Of a stretch of 64,000 nt of DNA, positions 53,162 to 62,206 are shown piece after piece. A model generated the notes under the pieces. The model was not told the DNA's origin, did no database searches, and saw only the letters and a program-made list of their open reading frames with translations. Numbering within the stretch: the first letter of the stretch is position 1; each line of letters opens with the position of its first letter. This stretch comes from WHSW01 sp963705955 (lineage in GTDB: Bacteria; Actinomycetota; Thermoleophilia; Solirubrobacterales; 70-9). Where the stretch lies: assembly GCA_963705955.1 (NCBI GenBank), contig CAVPLH010000006.1, positions 1 to 64,000 on the forward strand. The letters run 5' to 3'. The position numbers and the translations under genes are program-made.

Positions 53162-55019
53162 GGATCGCCCGGCTCGCGATCACGCTCACGGCGTTGAGCA
53201 CCGCGTTCACGATCGTGGCTGCCGCCGCGCTTGGGGCCGGCGGCCAGTACACCGTCGTCCAGTGCGATCTCGGTGGCCACGGCGCCACGGAGGCGGCTGG
53301 GGAGGTGCATGGCGGCTACCTGATCCGCGACCGGTGCGGCGCGCTCGAGCAGCGCCTCGAGGTCACGAACACCGGGTTCACGACGCCGGGTCAATCGGGA
53401 CGCTGGCGGTTCAGCGCCCCCTTCGGCACGGCGATCGTCGGCGTCTACGTAAGCGCCAACCTCCGTCGCGAGAACCATCACCTCGCGCAGCTGGTCGTCC
53501 AGAACGACCAGGGCGTCCCGACCGTGCTCGCAAATGGCGGCGACACCGGCGACGGATTCCAAAACTTCGGGTTCGCGACCCTCGATCAACGAGCGTTCAT
53601 CGTCCACCTCGTCTGCAGCGATCCGGGCGGCTGCCCGCCGTCATCGCAGGCACACGCCTACGCCCAGAACATCGCGATCGTCGTCGCCGACCGCGCCGAC
53701 CCAGTGATCTCAAACGTCTCGGGAAGCCTGCTAGATGGGGGATGGGTGAGGGGGTCGCGGAGCCTGGGCGCTCAGGCCTTTGGACGTCGGGAGCGGATTG
53801 CAGCAGCTGTCGGCCTCGGTCAATGGCGCAATATCGACTCAGGCGCCACTTGTCTGCTACGGCGCGGTGGGAGGGTGGTACGCCGCTCGTTTCTCGCCGT
53901 GTCCCACACCACCCGCGAGGCGGCTCGTTGGACCAGATTCACTCGACACCGCGGCGGCTCCCTTTTCGAACGGGCCAAACCGTGCTTCGATGTCTGCGCC
54001 CGAGACTTCGCCGGTAACGGATCATCATGCTTCGGAACATCAGGTGATGGATTGACAACTGCGTCCGCCACGCTTGCGTTCATCGATCGGCAGAGATGTT
54101 GACGATCCGAGACGATGGTCGGTTCGAGTCGTCGGAGACCCACTCGGGCATTTCGACCGGGACGATCTGGCTCCGACCCGTCGACTCATCCGAGTGGCAG
54201 CAGCAGCCGACCCGGCTGAGTCCGACGACGCTGACGACCCGTGTGGACTCGAGCTCGATGCCCGCGGGCGAGTACGAGTTCAGGGCTACGGCGACGGATG
54301 TCGCGGGCAACCAGGCGGAGACGACTCGCCGAGCCGACGGGACGCCGATGATCTTGTCATTCCCATTGCGCGAAGCTGTCCAGCTTTCCGCCGGGCTCGC
54401 AGGCGGGTCGAAGCGCCAGACGATCCCCTACCGAAGGGGATCGAAGACCTCCGGCACCCTCGTTGATGCGTCGGGTACTCCACTTGCCGGACACCCGGTC
54501 ACGATCGAGGAATCTTTCGGGCCGGGAGCGTTGATCGATCGCCGCGTCCGCATCGTCACGACCGACGAGGATGGGCGCTGGGTCTCGAAACTGCCCGCCG
54601 GACCGTCGCGCACCGTGACGGCAACGTTCGAGGGCTCGCAGCGTTATCGGCCGACCGACGCGAACGCGGGACTGCTTCGCGTGCGCAGCAGGGCGAGTTT
54701 CCGGACCTCGCGATCCCGCGTCCCGGAGGGCGGCCGCGTCGTGTTCTCGGGACGCGTGGGACACAAGGCGGCACGAATCCCCACTGGCGGGAAGCTGATC
54801 GAGCTTCAGGTGCGAGAGTCGGTAGGCCGCTGGAACACGGTCCGCGAGGCTTTCTACACCAAGTCCTCGGGGCGCTTCCGGCTCGGCTACCGATTCGGCA
54901 AGTTCTATGAGACCAACGCCAGCTTCCGGTTCCGCCTCAAGGTCGTCCACGAGCAGGGATGGCCGTATAAAGCGCCCGTGCGATCCCGCCCGCGCGCGGT
55001 TACGGTGGTCGCAAATTGA
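53158..55019 (+). pseudogene. Large exported Ig-like/surface protein coupled to the sigma fusion, three frame breaks
   Basis: GTG 53158 (GTGA overlap) gives a signal peptide ending AALGAGG, then a Cys-containing domain like those of Solirubrobacterales surface proteins (VVQCDLGGHG, WRFSAPFGTAIVGVYVSA). It continues in frame +2 (DVGSGLQQLSASVNGAISTQ), returns (CFDVCARDFAGNGSSC), then shifts near 54093 to IRDDGRFESSETHSGISTG and two Ig-like or CARDB-like domains (TSGTLVDASGTPLAGHPVTI; GRVVFSGRV) up to TGA 55019. Reconstructed length is about 620 residues. It is the probable output or ligand of the upstream membrane sigma protein, inferred from the overlap. Confidence 0.7.
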
Positions 55020-55036
55020 GCCATTCGGGCTAAGGT

Positions 55037-55690
55037 ATGGCGAGGGGCAGGATGGGAGAACGCAAGCTGAGTCACTCCACGGTGGTCTCGTACGTCGCGC
55101 TGATCGTGGCGCTGTCGACAGGCGGTGCCTACGCCGTCGACAAGCTGACCTCCCATGAGATCGCGAACAACAGCATCAAGAGCATCGATCTGAAGAAGCG
55201 CAAGGGGGTCGCTGGGTCCGACGTGCGGCGCGATTCTCTTACCGGCTCGGAGATCCGCGAGGGATCGCTGAATGGCTCACAGTTTGCGCCGATCGTTGGC
55301 GTTAACGATGCAATCGACTGCGACCCAGCATCCACCACGAGCATCAACTGCGTCGACGTTCAGATTGATCTTCAGCGGTCCTCCGATGTGATGGCGATCG
55401 CGACAGGTGGCATGTACAGCGGTGCTACGTCACCGACCGGCACCACGCGGGCTAGTTGCGAGGTGACGTTGACGGCGCACAGCATCCGGTCGTTTGCGAC
55501 GCCGGGCGAAGGCATGGATGTGACCGACGCGCGTTGCCGACCAACGGATTTGCCCGCACCTCGTTACGCCGGATCCGCTTCCGGCCGGCAGCCACAAGAT
55601 TGCGCTTGACCTGCAGCGAACTCGTAGGGCGACGTCCGCATCGCCACGCCGACGATCGCGGCGATCGCGATCTCGACCGGCAAGCCGTAA
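55037..55690 (+). pseudogene. Exported small protein with a GGAYA-type leader, two frame breaks
   Basis: The leader VVSYVALIVALSTGGAYAVD is followed by repeats like SHEIANNSIKSIDLK and GSDVRRDSLTGSEIREGSLN, a pattern common in proteins of this class of bacteria. The frame shifts near 55570 to GSHKIALDLQRT and again near 55628 to GDVRIATPTIAAIAISTGKP, ending TAA 55690. Without repair it stops at 55609. The end of the preceding gene is 17 nt upstream, so the three genes probably form one unit with the sigma fusion. Function unknown. Confidence 0.65.
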
Positions 55691-55763
55691 CGCGGTCGGC
55701 GTCAGCGGCCGCGACACCGTCGCCCGCACGATCCGTTCCCCGGCCAACCTAGACTGACCGCCG

Positions 55764-56690
55764 GTGGACGACTGGATTGTCGAGCGTCGCAGGCAGCGGA
55801 GGGCGATCGAGCGTCAGCGGCGGGCGCGGGCTCGGCGCCGGAATCTGCTGGTTGGGGGTGGGGTCGTCGCCGTGGCGGCGCTCGTGGTCGTCGGTGTCGT
55901 GGGTCTCGGGTCGGGCGGGGGTGGGGAGGGGAGCTCCGCGACGGCTGCGGCCCGCCGCAGCGAGAGCAGGGCGCCCGCGACCGACACCGCGAGCGCGCCC
56001 ACGGTCAGCGACTTTCACGACCCGGTCCCGATCCTCATGTACCACGCGATCCAGCCGGCGCCGCCGGGTGCGGCGCTGCCGGGCCTCTTCGTGCCGGAGG
56101 CCGAGTTCGAGGACGAGATGGGGTGGCTCGCCGACCACGGCTACCACGGGGTCACGCTCGATCAGGTCTTCAATGCCTGGAACGACGGCGATCCGATCGC
56201 GACGAACCCGGTCGTCGTCTCGTTCGACGACGGCTATCAGAGCCAGTACGCGGGGGCGCGGCCGAAGCTCGACCAGCTCGGGTGGCCGGGGGTGCTCAAC
56301 CTCGAGATCCACAACCTCCAGCTCGGCAACCTCTCCGATGCCGAGGTCCAGGACCTGGTCGACTCGGGCTGGGAGCTCGACTCACACACCTTCACCCACC
56401 CCGATGTGACGACCCTGGACGCCGACGGGCTCGCGAAGGAGATCGGAGCCTCGCGCCGCTATCTGAGCAACCGCTTCGGCGCCCCGGTGAACTTCTTCTG
56501 CTATCCGGCCGGCGCCTACGACGACGCGTCGATCGCCGCGGTCAAGGCCGCGGGGTATGAGGGCGCGACGACGACCGAGGAGGGGCTCGCGACCCCGGAT
56601 CAGGACCCGTACGCGCTGAGCCGGATCCGGATCGACGCCGGTGACGGCGTCACGGGGCTCGAGCAGAAGCTCAGCGCGGCGGGCGCCTGA
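55764..56690 (+). CDS. Membrane-anchored polysaccharide deacetylase (NodB domain, CE4)
   Basis: 308 residues. A basic N-terminus, one helix (30-50) and a Ser/Ala-rich linker precede the NodB domain. VPILMYHAIQ, SFDDGYQSQY (154-158 catalytic Asp and metal Asp) and SHTFTHPD (H208, H212) are the metal-site motifs. It removes acetyl or N-acyl groups from cell-wall or capsular glycans outside the membrane. GTG 55764. No operon partner. Confidence 0.9.
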   Translation: MDDWIVERRRQRRAIERQRRARARRRNLLVGGGVVAVAALVVVGVVGLGSGGGGEGSSATAAARRSESRAPATDTASAPTVSDFHDPVPILMYHAIQPAPPGAALPGLFVPEAEFEDEMGWLADHGYHGVTLDQVFNAWNDGDPIATNPVVVSFDDGYQSQYAGARPKLDQLGWPGVLNLEIHNLQLGNLSDAEVQDLVDSGWELDSHTFTHPDVTTLDADGLAKEIGASRRYLSNRFGAPVNFFCYPAGAYDDASIAAVKAAGYEGATTTEEGLATPDQDPYALSRIRIDAGDGVTGLEQKLSAAGA

Positions 56691-56703
56691 CGGCGGGCCC
56701 GGC

Positions 56704-57234
56704 TCAGAGCTCGTAGCGCGCCAGGTCGGCGTCGAGGCGCTTTGAGTCCTCGGGGTCGAGATCGTCGCCCGCGGGCGGTCCCGCGGGGCCGTCGCCGTCC
56801 TCGTCGCCGTCGCGGCGCCAGCGTCGCAGGGCGAAGATGATCAGGCCCGCCGCGAACACGATCCCGCCGACCGGCACCAGCCACGCGGCGAGGTCGAAGC
56901 CCGAGTCGCTCGGCACCGCGAGCACGCGGTCGCCGTACTGGGCGACGAGGCGGTCCTTGATCTCGTCCTTGGTCAGGCCGCGGGCGATCAGGCTGCGGAT
57001 CAGGTCGCGCTCCTGGTTTGCCTGCGGCGCGTCGATCGCGAGCTCGAGCGGGACGCCGCAGACGATGCACATCACCTCGTCCTCGATGTCGGGCAGCGAG
57101 GCCTGAGCGGGCACGGCGGGCTTTGCCGGCGCCGGTGCTCCCTGCTCGTTCCCCGCTCCCTGCTGCTGACCGAACGCGGCCGCCGGGGCGCCGAGCGCCG
57201 CCGCGACGAGCACGATGACGAGGGCGCCACGCAC
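56704..57234 (-). CDS. ccmH: Cytochrome c maturation protein CcmH
   Basis: 176 residues. A signal peptide, the redox motif EVMCIVCGVPLE (C56, C59), three helices with IRSLIARGLTKDEIKDRLVAQYG, and a C-terminal membrane helix near 117-137. This is the CcmH/NrfF fold that presents apocytochrome cysteines for heme attachment. It is directly preceded by a TlpA-like thioredoxin gene (2-nt gap), as in system I operons. GTG 57234. Confidence 0.93.
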   Translation of the reverse strand: MRGALVIVLVAAALGAPAAAFGQQQGAGNEQGAPAPAKPAVPAQASLPDIEDEVMCIVCGVPLELAIDAPQANQERDLIRSLIARGLTKDEIKDRLVAQYGDRVLAVPSDSGFDLAAWLVPVGGIVFAAGLIIFALRRWRRDGDEDGDGPAGPPAGDDLDPEDSKRLDADLARYEL

Positions 57235-57235
57235 C

Positions 57236-57754
57236 TCAGCTGCCCTCGATCTGGGGCGCCACCGTGCCCTTCAGATAGGCGTCGGTGACCTGGCCGTGGA
57301 TCGCCGCGGCGACCTTGCCCTCGGGGTCGATCAGAAAGCTCTCGGGCACGCCGGTCGTCTTCAGCTCGCCGGCGTAGTCCCCGGAGCCGTCGTGGATCTG
57401 CGGGTAGGTGAGGTCGAACTCGCGGATGAACCGGCGCGCCGAGGCCTCGTCGTCCTGGGTGTCGACGCCGAGGACCTCGAACCCGTCGCCGCGGTGGCGC
57501 CGGTAGAAGCTCTCCAGCGCCGGGGCCTCGTCGCGGCACGGGTCGCACCACGAGGCCCAGACGTTGACCAATACCCACTTGCCCTGATAGTCGGCGATCG
57601 ACCCGGTGCCGCCGGCGCCGATCCGGGTCAGCTCGCTGACCGGGGCGGCGTCGCCCGTCTCCAGCGAGCCGTGTCCCTTGGAGAGCAGGCCGTAGGCGAG
57701 CAGGGCGATGACGGCGAGAACGCCCATGAAAACGACGAAAGTGCGCGCGCCCAT
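57236..57754 (-). CDS. TlpA/ResA-like membrane-anchored thioredoxin
   Basis: 172 residues. An N-terminal membrane anchor (6-25), then VLVNVWASWCDPCRDEAPAL with the C70-x-x-C73 active site, GVDTQDDEASARRFI, and the cis-Pro loop GVPESFLIDPEG. It probably keeps CcmH and apocytochrome thiols reduced on the outer face of the membrane, given the ccmH partner. ATG 57754; an in-frame TTG three codons earlier is unlikely. Confidence 0.92.
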   Translation of the reverse strand: MGARTFVVFMGVLAVIALLAYGLLSKGHGSLETGDAAPVSELTRIGAGGTGSIADYQGKWVLVNVWASWCDPCRDEAPALESFYRRHRGDGFEVLGVDTQDDEASARRFIREFDLTYPQIHDGSGDYAGELKTTGVPESFLIDPEGKVAAAIHGQVTDAYLKGTVAPQIEGS

Positions 57755-57834
57755 CGCGGCCAAAGCGTAGAGATGGATCGAGGCCGGCCGCCGCCGCCGC
57801 CGGGGCGGGACCTCGTTCTAGACTGAGCGCCTGC

Positions 57835-57907
57835 GCGGCGGTAGCTCAGTTGGTAGAGCACGAGCTTCCCAAGCTCGGGGTCGCGGGTTCGAGCCCCGTC
57901 CGCCGCT
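57835..57907 (+). tRNA. tRNA-Gly (anticodon CCC)
   Basis: A 73-nt cloverleaf: acceptor GCGGCGG pairs with CCGCCGC, D-arm GCTCAGTTGGTAGAGC, anticodon arm CGAGCTTCCCAAGCTCG with CCC, T-arm GCGGGTTCGAGCCCCGT, discriminator T. CCA is not encoded. It reads GGG glycine codons. It lies between the TlpA gene and the serine hydrolase. Confidence 0.97.
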
Positions 57908-57955
57908 TTCACGCCGCCGGCGAACCGGAGGGATCGGCGCGCCTTTGGAGGGCCT

Positions 57956-59200
57956 TCAGCCCGGCGGCAGCTGGTAGGGGTGTCGGAGGGTGTCGGCGAC
58001 GGCGCCCATGATGCGATCGGCGGGGATCGCGCACGGCCAGTTGAGCGGGTCGTCGATCAGCGTTTGCTGTCCTGGGCAGTCTCCGCTGAGGATGTCGCTG
58101 TTCGTTTCCACGACGACGGTCGTCTCGATGTCGGGGTTGTAGTAGACGGCGGTGGTGTAGCCCGGCACCTGTCCCGTGTGTCCGATCCACCCCCGGTCGT
58201 TGGCCAGCCCGATGCCGTAGGACAGCTGCGGCGACAGGGGCGGGGTCGTCGTATCGAATGAATCGAGTCGCCGCTTCTGCTGCGCAGGCGCCAACAGTCC
58301 CTTGCCCGTTCCGAAGGCGCGCCCGTAGACCAGCAGGTCGCCGACGGTCGAGATCATCTCGCCGGCCGCCCACGCGTACGACGGGTTCCACTTCGTCGAG
58401 TTGGCCGGCTGGTCTGACGGCTGACCCTGCAACGTGTACCCCCGAGCGTGGGGCGTGGGCAGATCAGCGGACCCGCCGGGCCAGGATGTCTGGGCGAGGT
58501 TCAGGGGATCGAAGATCCGCTTGCGCAGCACCGCGCGCATCGGCTTCCCCGTCACCTGCCGGATCACCTGCCCGAGCAGCACGTAGTTGCTGTCGGAGTA
58601 TTGGAAGGAGGTTCCCGGGGTGAACAGGGGCGAGTCGCGGAGGCCGACGTCGAGCAGCTGGGCCGGGCGCCAGCGCCGCGTCGGGTCTGAGTAGAGCGCT
58701 TGCACGAAGGCCGGATCCGCGGTGTAGCTGGCGACTCCACTCGTCATGTCGGCGACCTCGCGAAGGGTCATCGCGTCGCCGTTCGGCACTCCCTCGATGT
58801 ACTTGCTGACCTTGTCGCTGAGCGAGAGCTTGTGGTCGCCCGCGAGCTGCATCAGCAGCGCGCCGATGAACGTCTTGGTTACCGATCCGATGCGTTGATG
58901 CAGACTCGCCTTCATCGGCGCTTTCGAGCGCTCGTTCGCGATCCCGATCGCCTTCACCCACTTGCCCTTCGGCGTCTGCACCCCGACGATCGCGCCGGGC
59001 GCCGCGGCATCGTCGAACCCGCGCCGGACGGCGGCGTCGAGCCGTTCGCGCTGCCGAGACGGCAGCTGGGCGCTTGACCGCGCGGACGCGGCGCTCGGAT
59101 CGGTCTTCGTGACCCCGGCCGTGGCTTCGCCGCCCGAGCCGGCGACGAGCGCGCCGAGCAGCACGACAAGCACGACTACGGCTCTTCCCCGCCCCATCAA
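57956..59200 (-). CDS. Exported serine hydrolase (beta-lactamase/D-Ala-D-Ala carboxypeptidase-like, family S12)
   Basis: 414 residues. A signal peptide (VVVLVVLLGALVAGSGGEA), then SVTK at 106-109 (the SxxK nucleophile), YSDSNY at 201-206 (YxN-like) and WIGHTGQVPGY (HTG, equivalent to KTG). This set defines class-C beta-lactamase-fold enzymes that act on peptidoglycan stems or small esters. It lies just downstream of the tRNA on the opposite strand. Confidence 0.9.
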   Translation of the reverse strand: MMGRGRAVVVLVVLLGALVAGSGGEATAGVTKTDPSAASARSSAQLPSRQRERLDAAVRRGFDDAAAPGAIVGVQTPKGKWVKAIGIANERSKAPMKASLHQRIGSVTKTFIGALLMQLAGDHKLSLSDKVSKYIEGVPNGDAMTLREVADMTSGVASYTADPAFVQALYSDPTRRWRPAQLLDVGLRDSPLFTPGTSFQYSDSNYVLLGQVIRQVTGKPMRAVLRKRIFDPLNLAQTSWPGGSADLPTPHARGYTLQGQPSDQPANSTKWNPSYAWAAGEMISTVGDLLVYGRAFGTGKGLLAPAQQKRRLDSFDTTTPPLSPQLSYGIGLANDRGWIGHTGQVPGYTTAVYYNPDIETTVVVETNSDILSGDCPGQQTLIDDPLNWPCAIPADRIMGAVADTLRHPYQLPPG

Positions 59201-59269
59201 GGGCCATCGTAGTCGCTGCGCGGCTTCGGCTCGACCGGGCCGCTCGCCGCCGGCGGTGTGGCGGGCCGT

Positions 59270-59629
59270 CTACCCCGAGGAACAGGTGAGCGACGCGGCG
59301 CCGATCTTCGAGTCGAGCATCGAGACTCCGGTCGGCGTCTTCGCGCTGGACTCCGACGAGCGCCCGGCGAGGATCGTGCGGACGGTCGCCTCGTCGAGGC
59401 GCCTCAGCAGCGCCTGCGCGGTGCAACCCGCAACCTCGGGCTCGACCTTCTCCTGGGCGACGAGGGCCGCGGCGAGCCTGCCCGCGTTCGGAGCTGCGTT
59501 CGGATCGACCTCGACGGTCGCCGCCGCCGGCTTGCCGCCGCCGCAGGCACTGAGTGCGAGCGGCACGAGCAGCGCGGTGGACACGGCGACGACGCGCGCG
59601 AGCTTTCCCCCGATCGGCCCTCGGTCCAT
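59270..59629 (-). CDS. Small lipoprotein of unknown function
   Basis: 119 residues from ATG 59629 (AGGGGA site). The leader VVAVSTALLVPLALSACGGG has lipobox LSAC. The mature part is short and helical (LAAALVAQEKVEPEVAGCTA) with two Cys residues that could form a disulfide. It lies 69 nt upstream of the serine hydrolase, on the same strand. No family is recognised. Confidence 0.7.
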   Translation of the reverse strand: MDRGPIGGKLARVVAVSTALLVPLALSACGGGKPAAATVEVDPNAAPNAGRLAAALVAQEKVEPEVAGCTAQALLRRLDEATVRTILAGRSSESSAKTPTGVSMLDSKIGAASLTCSSG

Positions 59630-59745
59630 CTCGTCCCCTTTCTGGAGGTTGCGACGCCAACGAATCTCCGTTCCCCGCGGCCGCGAGATCAAACGTCGAG
59701 TTGCCCGCGCGGGCCCCGATTCCTGGAGCTTGCGACGATTCCCGC

Positions 59746-60753
59746 ATGTCGGGGTCTCGTCGCACCGAGCTCGCGCGCGCCGACCGGATCCTGCCGGGGG
59801 TGTGGCGCCTGCGCCTGCCGCTGCCGTGGCCCGGGGTCCCACACGGCAACGCGTTCGCGGTCGCCGCCGACGGGGGAATCGTTCTCTTCGACACCGGAAT
59901 GGCGACCGCGGATGGAGAGCGCCAGCTCGAGCTCGGCCTCGCCCAGGCGGGCTGGCGGCTCGCCGACGTGCGGCTCGTCGTCTGCACGCACGCCCACGCC
60001 GACCACTACGGGCTCGCCGGCCCGATCGTCGACGCGGCCGGGTGTGAGCTCTGGATGCACCCGCGCTGGCAGCACGTGCGCGCCTACGCGGAGGATCCCG
60101 CCGGAGCGCTGGAACGGCGGATCGAGGTCGCCCGTCAGAGCGGGGTGCCGATGGCCGCCCTGGAGCGCTACCAGCAACAGCGCCAGAACGCCGATACGGG
60201 GATCGCCCGGGTTGTCGAGCCCGACCGCGAGCTGCTCCCGGGGGTCGAGGTCGCGACCGATCTCGGCGACTGGCAGGTCTACGAGACCCCCGGCCACGCC
60301 CCTTCGCACGTCGTCCTCCATCAGCCCGACCGCGGCCTGATGATCTCCGGCGATCACCTGCTCGGCCGGGTCTCGGTGTTCTTCGACTACGGCCACAGCC
60401 CCGACCCGGTCTCCGAGTTCATCGGCGGCCTCGACACCGTCGAGGACCTGCCGACCAGCCTCTGTCTCGCCGGCCACGGGCGGCCGTTTCGCGACGTCCC
60501 CGCGAAGGTGACGGCGAACCGCGCCCAACTCGACCAGCATCTGACCTCGGTGCGAGCGACGATCGATTCCGGGCCTCAGACGGCGTTCGAGGTCGCCACC
60601 GAGCTGATCGGCGCCGACAACCTGAATCCGGCCACGGCCGCCTGGGCCCTGCAGCTCTCGCTCGCCTATCTCGACCACCTCGTGCTCGCCGGCGAGGCGG
60701 AGGTCGAGGAGGACTCCGCCGCGGACGTGAGGCGCTGGAGGTCCGTCGATTGA
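59746..60753 (+). CDS. Metallo-beta-lactamase-fold hydrolase
   Basis: 335 residues. THAHADHYG (H82-x-H84-x-D86-H87) is the di-zinc site, TPGHAPSHVVL and SGDHLLG give the third and fourth metal ligands, and CLAGHGRPF the last His. The C-terminal helical region after residue 250 matches MBL members that often handle lactones, thioesters or glyoxalase-II-type substrates. The stop overlaps the PfkB gene start (TTGA). Confidence 0.9.
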   Translation: MSGSRRTELARADRILPGVWRLRLPLPWPGVPHGNAFAVAADGGIVLFDTGMATADGERQLELGLAQAGWRLADVRLVVCTHAHADHYGLAGPIVDAAGCELWMHPRWQHVRAYAEDPAGALERRIEVARQSGVPMAALERYQQQRQNADTGIARVVEPDRELLPGVEVATDLGDWQVYETPGHAPSHVVLHQPDRGLMISGDHLLGRVSVFFDYGHSPDPVSEFIGGLDTVEDLPTSLCLAGHGRPFRDVPAKVTANRAQLDQHLTSVRATIDSGPQTAFEVATELIGADNLNPATAAWALQLSLAYLDHLVLAGEAEVEEDSAADVRRWRSVD

Positions 60754-61645
60754 TCCTCTGTTTCGGCGAGGCGCTCGTCGACCTGATCCAGGATCCCGCC
60801 TCGGACTCCCCGGAGGCGGCGGACTCGTTCACGGCCCATTTCGGCGGCGCGCTCGCCAACGTCGCTGTCGCCGCCGCCCGGCGGGGGCGACCGCCGGGCT
60901 CGCCGGCGCCGCAGGCGACGACGATTGGGGTCGCTGGCTTCGCGAGCGGCTCGAGCGCGAGGGCGTCGACCTGCGCTTCTTCGGCCTCCTGGAGGGAGAG
61001 CAGACCCCGGTCGCGTTCGCTCGTTTCGACGAGACCGGCGCCCCGAGCTTCGAGATCTACGGCGACGCGGTGCAGGTCGCGGTCGAGTCGGTCGCGCCGA
61101 GCCTCGAGCCCGCGATCGATGCCGCCGCGGCGTTCGTCTACAGCTCGACGACGCTGGCGACCGCGGGCGAGCGCGAGGTGACGCTCCGGGCGCGGGAGCT
61201 CGCGCTCGAGCGTGACGTCCGCGTCTGCTTCGATCCGAACATCCGCCCGAACCGCTGGGGCGGCGACGAGCGAGCCGCGGCCGCCGCCTCGCGCGCGGTG
61301 ATCGAGGGCTCGTTCCTGGTCCGCGCCAGCCACCGCGAGGCGACGGCGATCACCGGCCTCGACGACCCGCGCGAGGCCGCGGCCGCGATCGCCGCGATCG
61401 GTGCCGAGCTCGCGGTGGTGACTCTGGGCGCCGAGGGCGCGGTGGTCCGCGGCGCCTCGGAGGCGGAGGCGCCGGCGCCCGAGGTGAGCGTCGTCTCGAC
61501 CCTCGGTGCGGGCGACGCCTTCATGGGCACGTTCGTCGCCGAGCTCGCGGCGCGGGGGTGGGACCCGGCGAGCGCGGGAGCGGCGCTCCCGCCCGCGCTC
61601 GACGCCGCGGCGGCGGCCTGCACGCGGCTCAGTGCGCTCGACTGA
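60750..61645 (+). CDS. PfkB-family carbohydrate kinase, one frameshift
   Basis: TTG 60750 gives LCFGEALVDLIQD and FGGALANVAVAAARRG. One missing G in the run CGGCGGGGGCG at about 60890 then hides ATAGLAGAAGDDDWGR; the C-part has VCFDPNIRPNRW and STLGAGDAFMGTF (the GAGD catalytic motif). Reconstructed length is about 299 residues, like ribokinase and fructokinase. It phosphorylates a sugar or nucleoside. It is coupled to the MBL gene. Confidence 0.88.
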
Positions 61646-61667
61646 TGGTCGCGATAATTCTCCGCCA

Positions 61668-62183
61668 GTGAGCCCCGCGCAGCGCGTCGCCGTCACCCGC
61701 ACCTTTCTCGAGATCTCCGATCCCGCCGACCTGCGCGCCCCGACACGAGCCCCGGGGCGTGAGTTCGAGCTCCGCCGGGTGAGCGGCGGGGCGACGAGCC
61801 GCCGGTTCTACGAGACGATCGGCGAGCCGTACGGGTGGACCGACCGGCTCACCTGGAGCGACGCGCGGTGGGAGCGCTGGGCGAGGCGGGTCGAGACCAG
61901 GGTGATCGACGTCGACGGCGACGAGGCCGGCTACTTCGAGCTCGAGCCCGGTCGCGGCGTCGTCACGCTCGCCTATCTGGGGCTGCTCGAGCCGTATCAG
62001 GGGATCGGCATCGGTGGCCACGTGCTGACCGCGGCGATCCGCCGCGGGTTCGAGCTCGCTCCCAGGGTCCAGGTCAACACCGGAACGCTCGACGGCTCGC
62101 ATGCGCTCGCCAACTACGAGGCTCGCGGGATGCGGGTGATTCACCGCCGCCGCGAAACCCAGTCGCTCGAGCGACCTCGCTAG
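61668..62183 (+). CDS. GNAT-family N-acetyltransferase
   Basis: 171 residues. FYETIGEPYGWTDRLTWSDA, a central VVTLAYLGLLEPYQGIGIGG with the acetyl-CoA motif (Q/R-x-x-G-x-G), and LDGSHALANYEARGMRV at the end. GTG 61668 is 22 nt after the PfkB stop. The substrate is unknown; the context with PfkB hints at small-molecule metabolism. Confidence 0.85.
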   Translation: MSPAQRVAVTRTFLEISDPADLRAPTRAPGREFELRRVSGGATSRRFYETIGEPYGWTDRLTWSDARWERWARRVETRVIDVDGDEAGYFELEPGRGVVTLAYLGLLEPYQGIGIGGHVLTAAIRRGFELAPRVQVNTGTLDGSHALANYEARGMRVIHRRRETQSLERPR

Positions 62184-62206
62184 ATGGAATCACTCGTCTA
62201 GGCCGT

